A stretch of DNA of 64,000 bases, from positions 1 to 64,000 of the forward strand of contig JAMFSR010000015.1 of NCBI GenBank assembly GCA_026225395.1. The letters run 5' to 3'. The position numbers and the translations under genes were made by a program. The notes below the pieces were generated by a model. That model made no database searches and was not told the origin of the DNA. It was given only the letters and a program-made list of their open reading frames with translations. Source of the stretch: Granulicella sapmiensis (GTDB lineage: Bacteria; Acidobacteriota; Terriglobia; Terriglobales; Acidobacteriaceae). Below are positions 63,599 to 64,000 of this stretch, in pieces (position 1 is the first letter of the stretch; each line of letters starts with the position of its first letter).

Positions 63599-64000
63599 AT
63601 GCTGGAAATGACCACGACAATTGAGGCACGGGAGACAGATCGGCTTTCTGCTCTGGATCGAATGGAATTGATGGATACCGTGCCCGAGCCGGAGTTCGAC
63701 GAGCTGGTGGAAACGGCTGCCGCTATCTGCGAGGTTCCAATAAGCCTGGTGACACTGGTGGATGACCGGCGGCAGTGGTTCAAGGCGGCGATCGGGCTGG
63801 CGATCAGCGAGACACCACGGGAAATCGCCTTCTGCGCACACGCGATCCAGCAGCCGGAGTTGATGCTGGTGGAGGATGCTACGAATGATCCGCGGTTTGC
63901 GGAGAATCCACTGGTGACCGGAGAGAACCATGTGCGGTTTTATGCGGGAATGCCGATTTCCAGTCCCGATGGGTTCGCGCTGGGAACGCTGTGCGTGCTG
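63599..64000 (+). CDS. GAF-domain signalling protein, cut by window end
   Basis: The first 134 codons are present. RLSALDRMELMDTVPEPEFDELVETAAAICEVPISLVTLVDDRRQWFKAAIG and GTLCVL are the start of a common GAF domain usually followed by histidine kinase or GGDEF modules. ATG 63599 has GAGG nine bases before. Output domain lies beyond the window. Confidence 0.85.
   Translation, partial: MLEMTTTIEARETDRLSALDRMELMDTVPEPEFDELVETAAAICEVPISLVTLVDDRRQWFKAAIGLAISETPREIAFCAHAIQQPELMLVEDATNDPRFAENPLVTGENHVRFYAGMPISSPDGFALGTLCVL

Overview
The window looks like chromosomal DNA of an Acidobacteriota bacterium, most likely class Terriglobia (Granulicella/Terriglobus/Edaphobacter-like). The evidence is a 1160-residue Oar-type TonB-dependent receptor with an N-terminal carboxypeptidase-regulatory domain, an acidobacterial-type VWFA protein, a FecR-like protein with a glycine-rich tail, high GC, and several dispersed palindromic repeats. 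I see no rRNA, tRNA, CRISPR array, prophage or transposase. This is chromosomal core and niche-adaptation sequence.

Layout. 0-9 kb: a DesK-type two-component pair with twin operators in a divergent promoter, a ketoglutarate-semialdehyde dehydrogenase, then a TonB receptor and Tat-exported sulfatase pair behind a leader terminator. 9-14.4 kb: a small DxDD cyclase-like protein converging on a phosphopantetheinyl transferase/glycosyltransferase pair, and a FecR-like surface protein. 14.5-24.4 kb: redox enzymes (Zn alcohol dehydrogenase, SRPBCC protein, SDRs), an A2-type cytochrome oxidase subunit I coupled to a tiny Cys-rich membrane protein and flanked by a perfect CRP-type operator and a Crp/Fnr regulator with FNR-like cysteines, a two-domain SGNH esterase and an RNB ribonuclease. 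24.5-30.2 kb: a degenerate receiver, a multi-PAS kinase, then a minus-strand cluster of an Lgt-like protein, three tiny GLCG membrane proteins and a tetraether-synthase-like radical SAM enzyme. 30.7-45 kb: sucA, an MFS exporter, a cold-shock protein, cmk preceded by a long disordered basic protein, mutL, a higBA module with its operator, pyruvate kinase, a BrkB-family protein and a thioredoxin. 45.6-64 kb: an esterase, the VWFA protein, glmM, a GT61, an EAL-PAS protein, polA, queA, a DUF374 acyltransferase, an aldo-keto reductase, a GMC oxidoreductase, a NatAB-type ABC exporter, and a GAF protein cut by the window end.

Three themes deserve attention. First, the lgt-like/GLCG/radical-SAM cluster, which could be a lipid-remodelling system related to the membrane-spanning lipids of Acidobacteria. 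Second, short palindromic and tandem repeats inserted in frame inside polA (several times) and queA, giving the same peptide (GAPDLS.LEIGE) in two unrelated housekeeping proteins. Third, a self-contained oxidase control unit: a TGTGA-N6-TCACA operator, a 59-residue Cys-rich membrane protein, ctaD, and a Crp/Fnr protein with matching recognition residues and a putative Fe-S sensor.

All calls come from reading the sequence. Family names rest on remembered motifs, not on searches.
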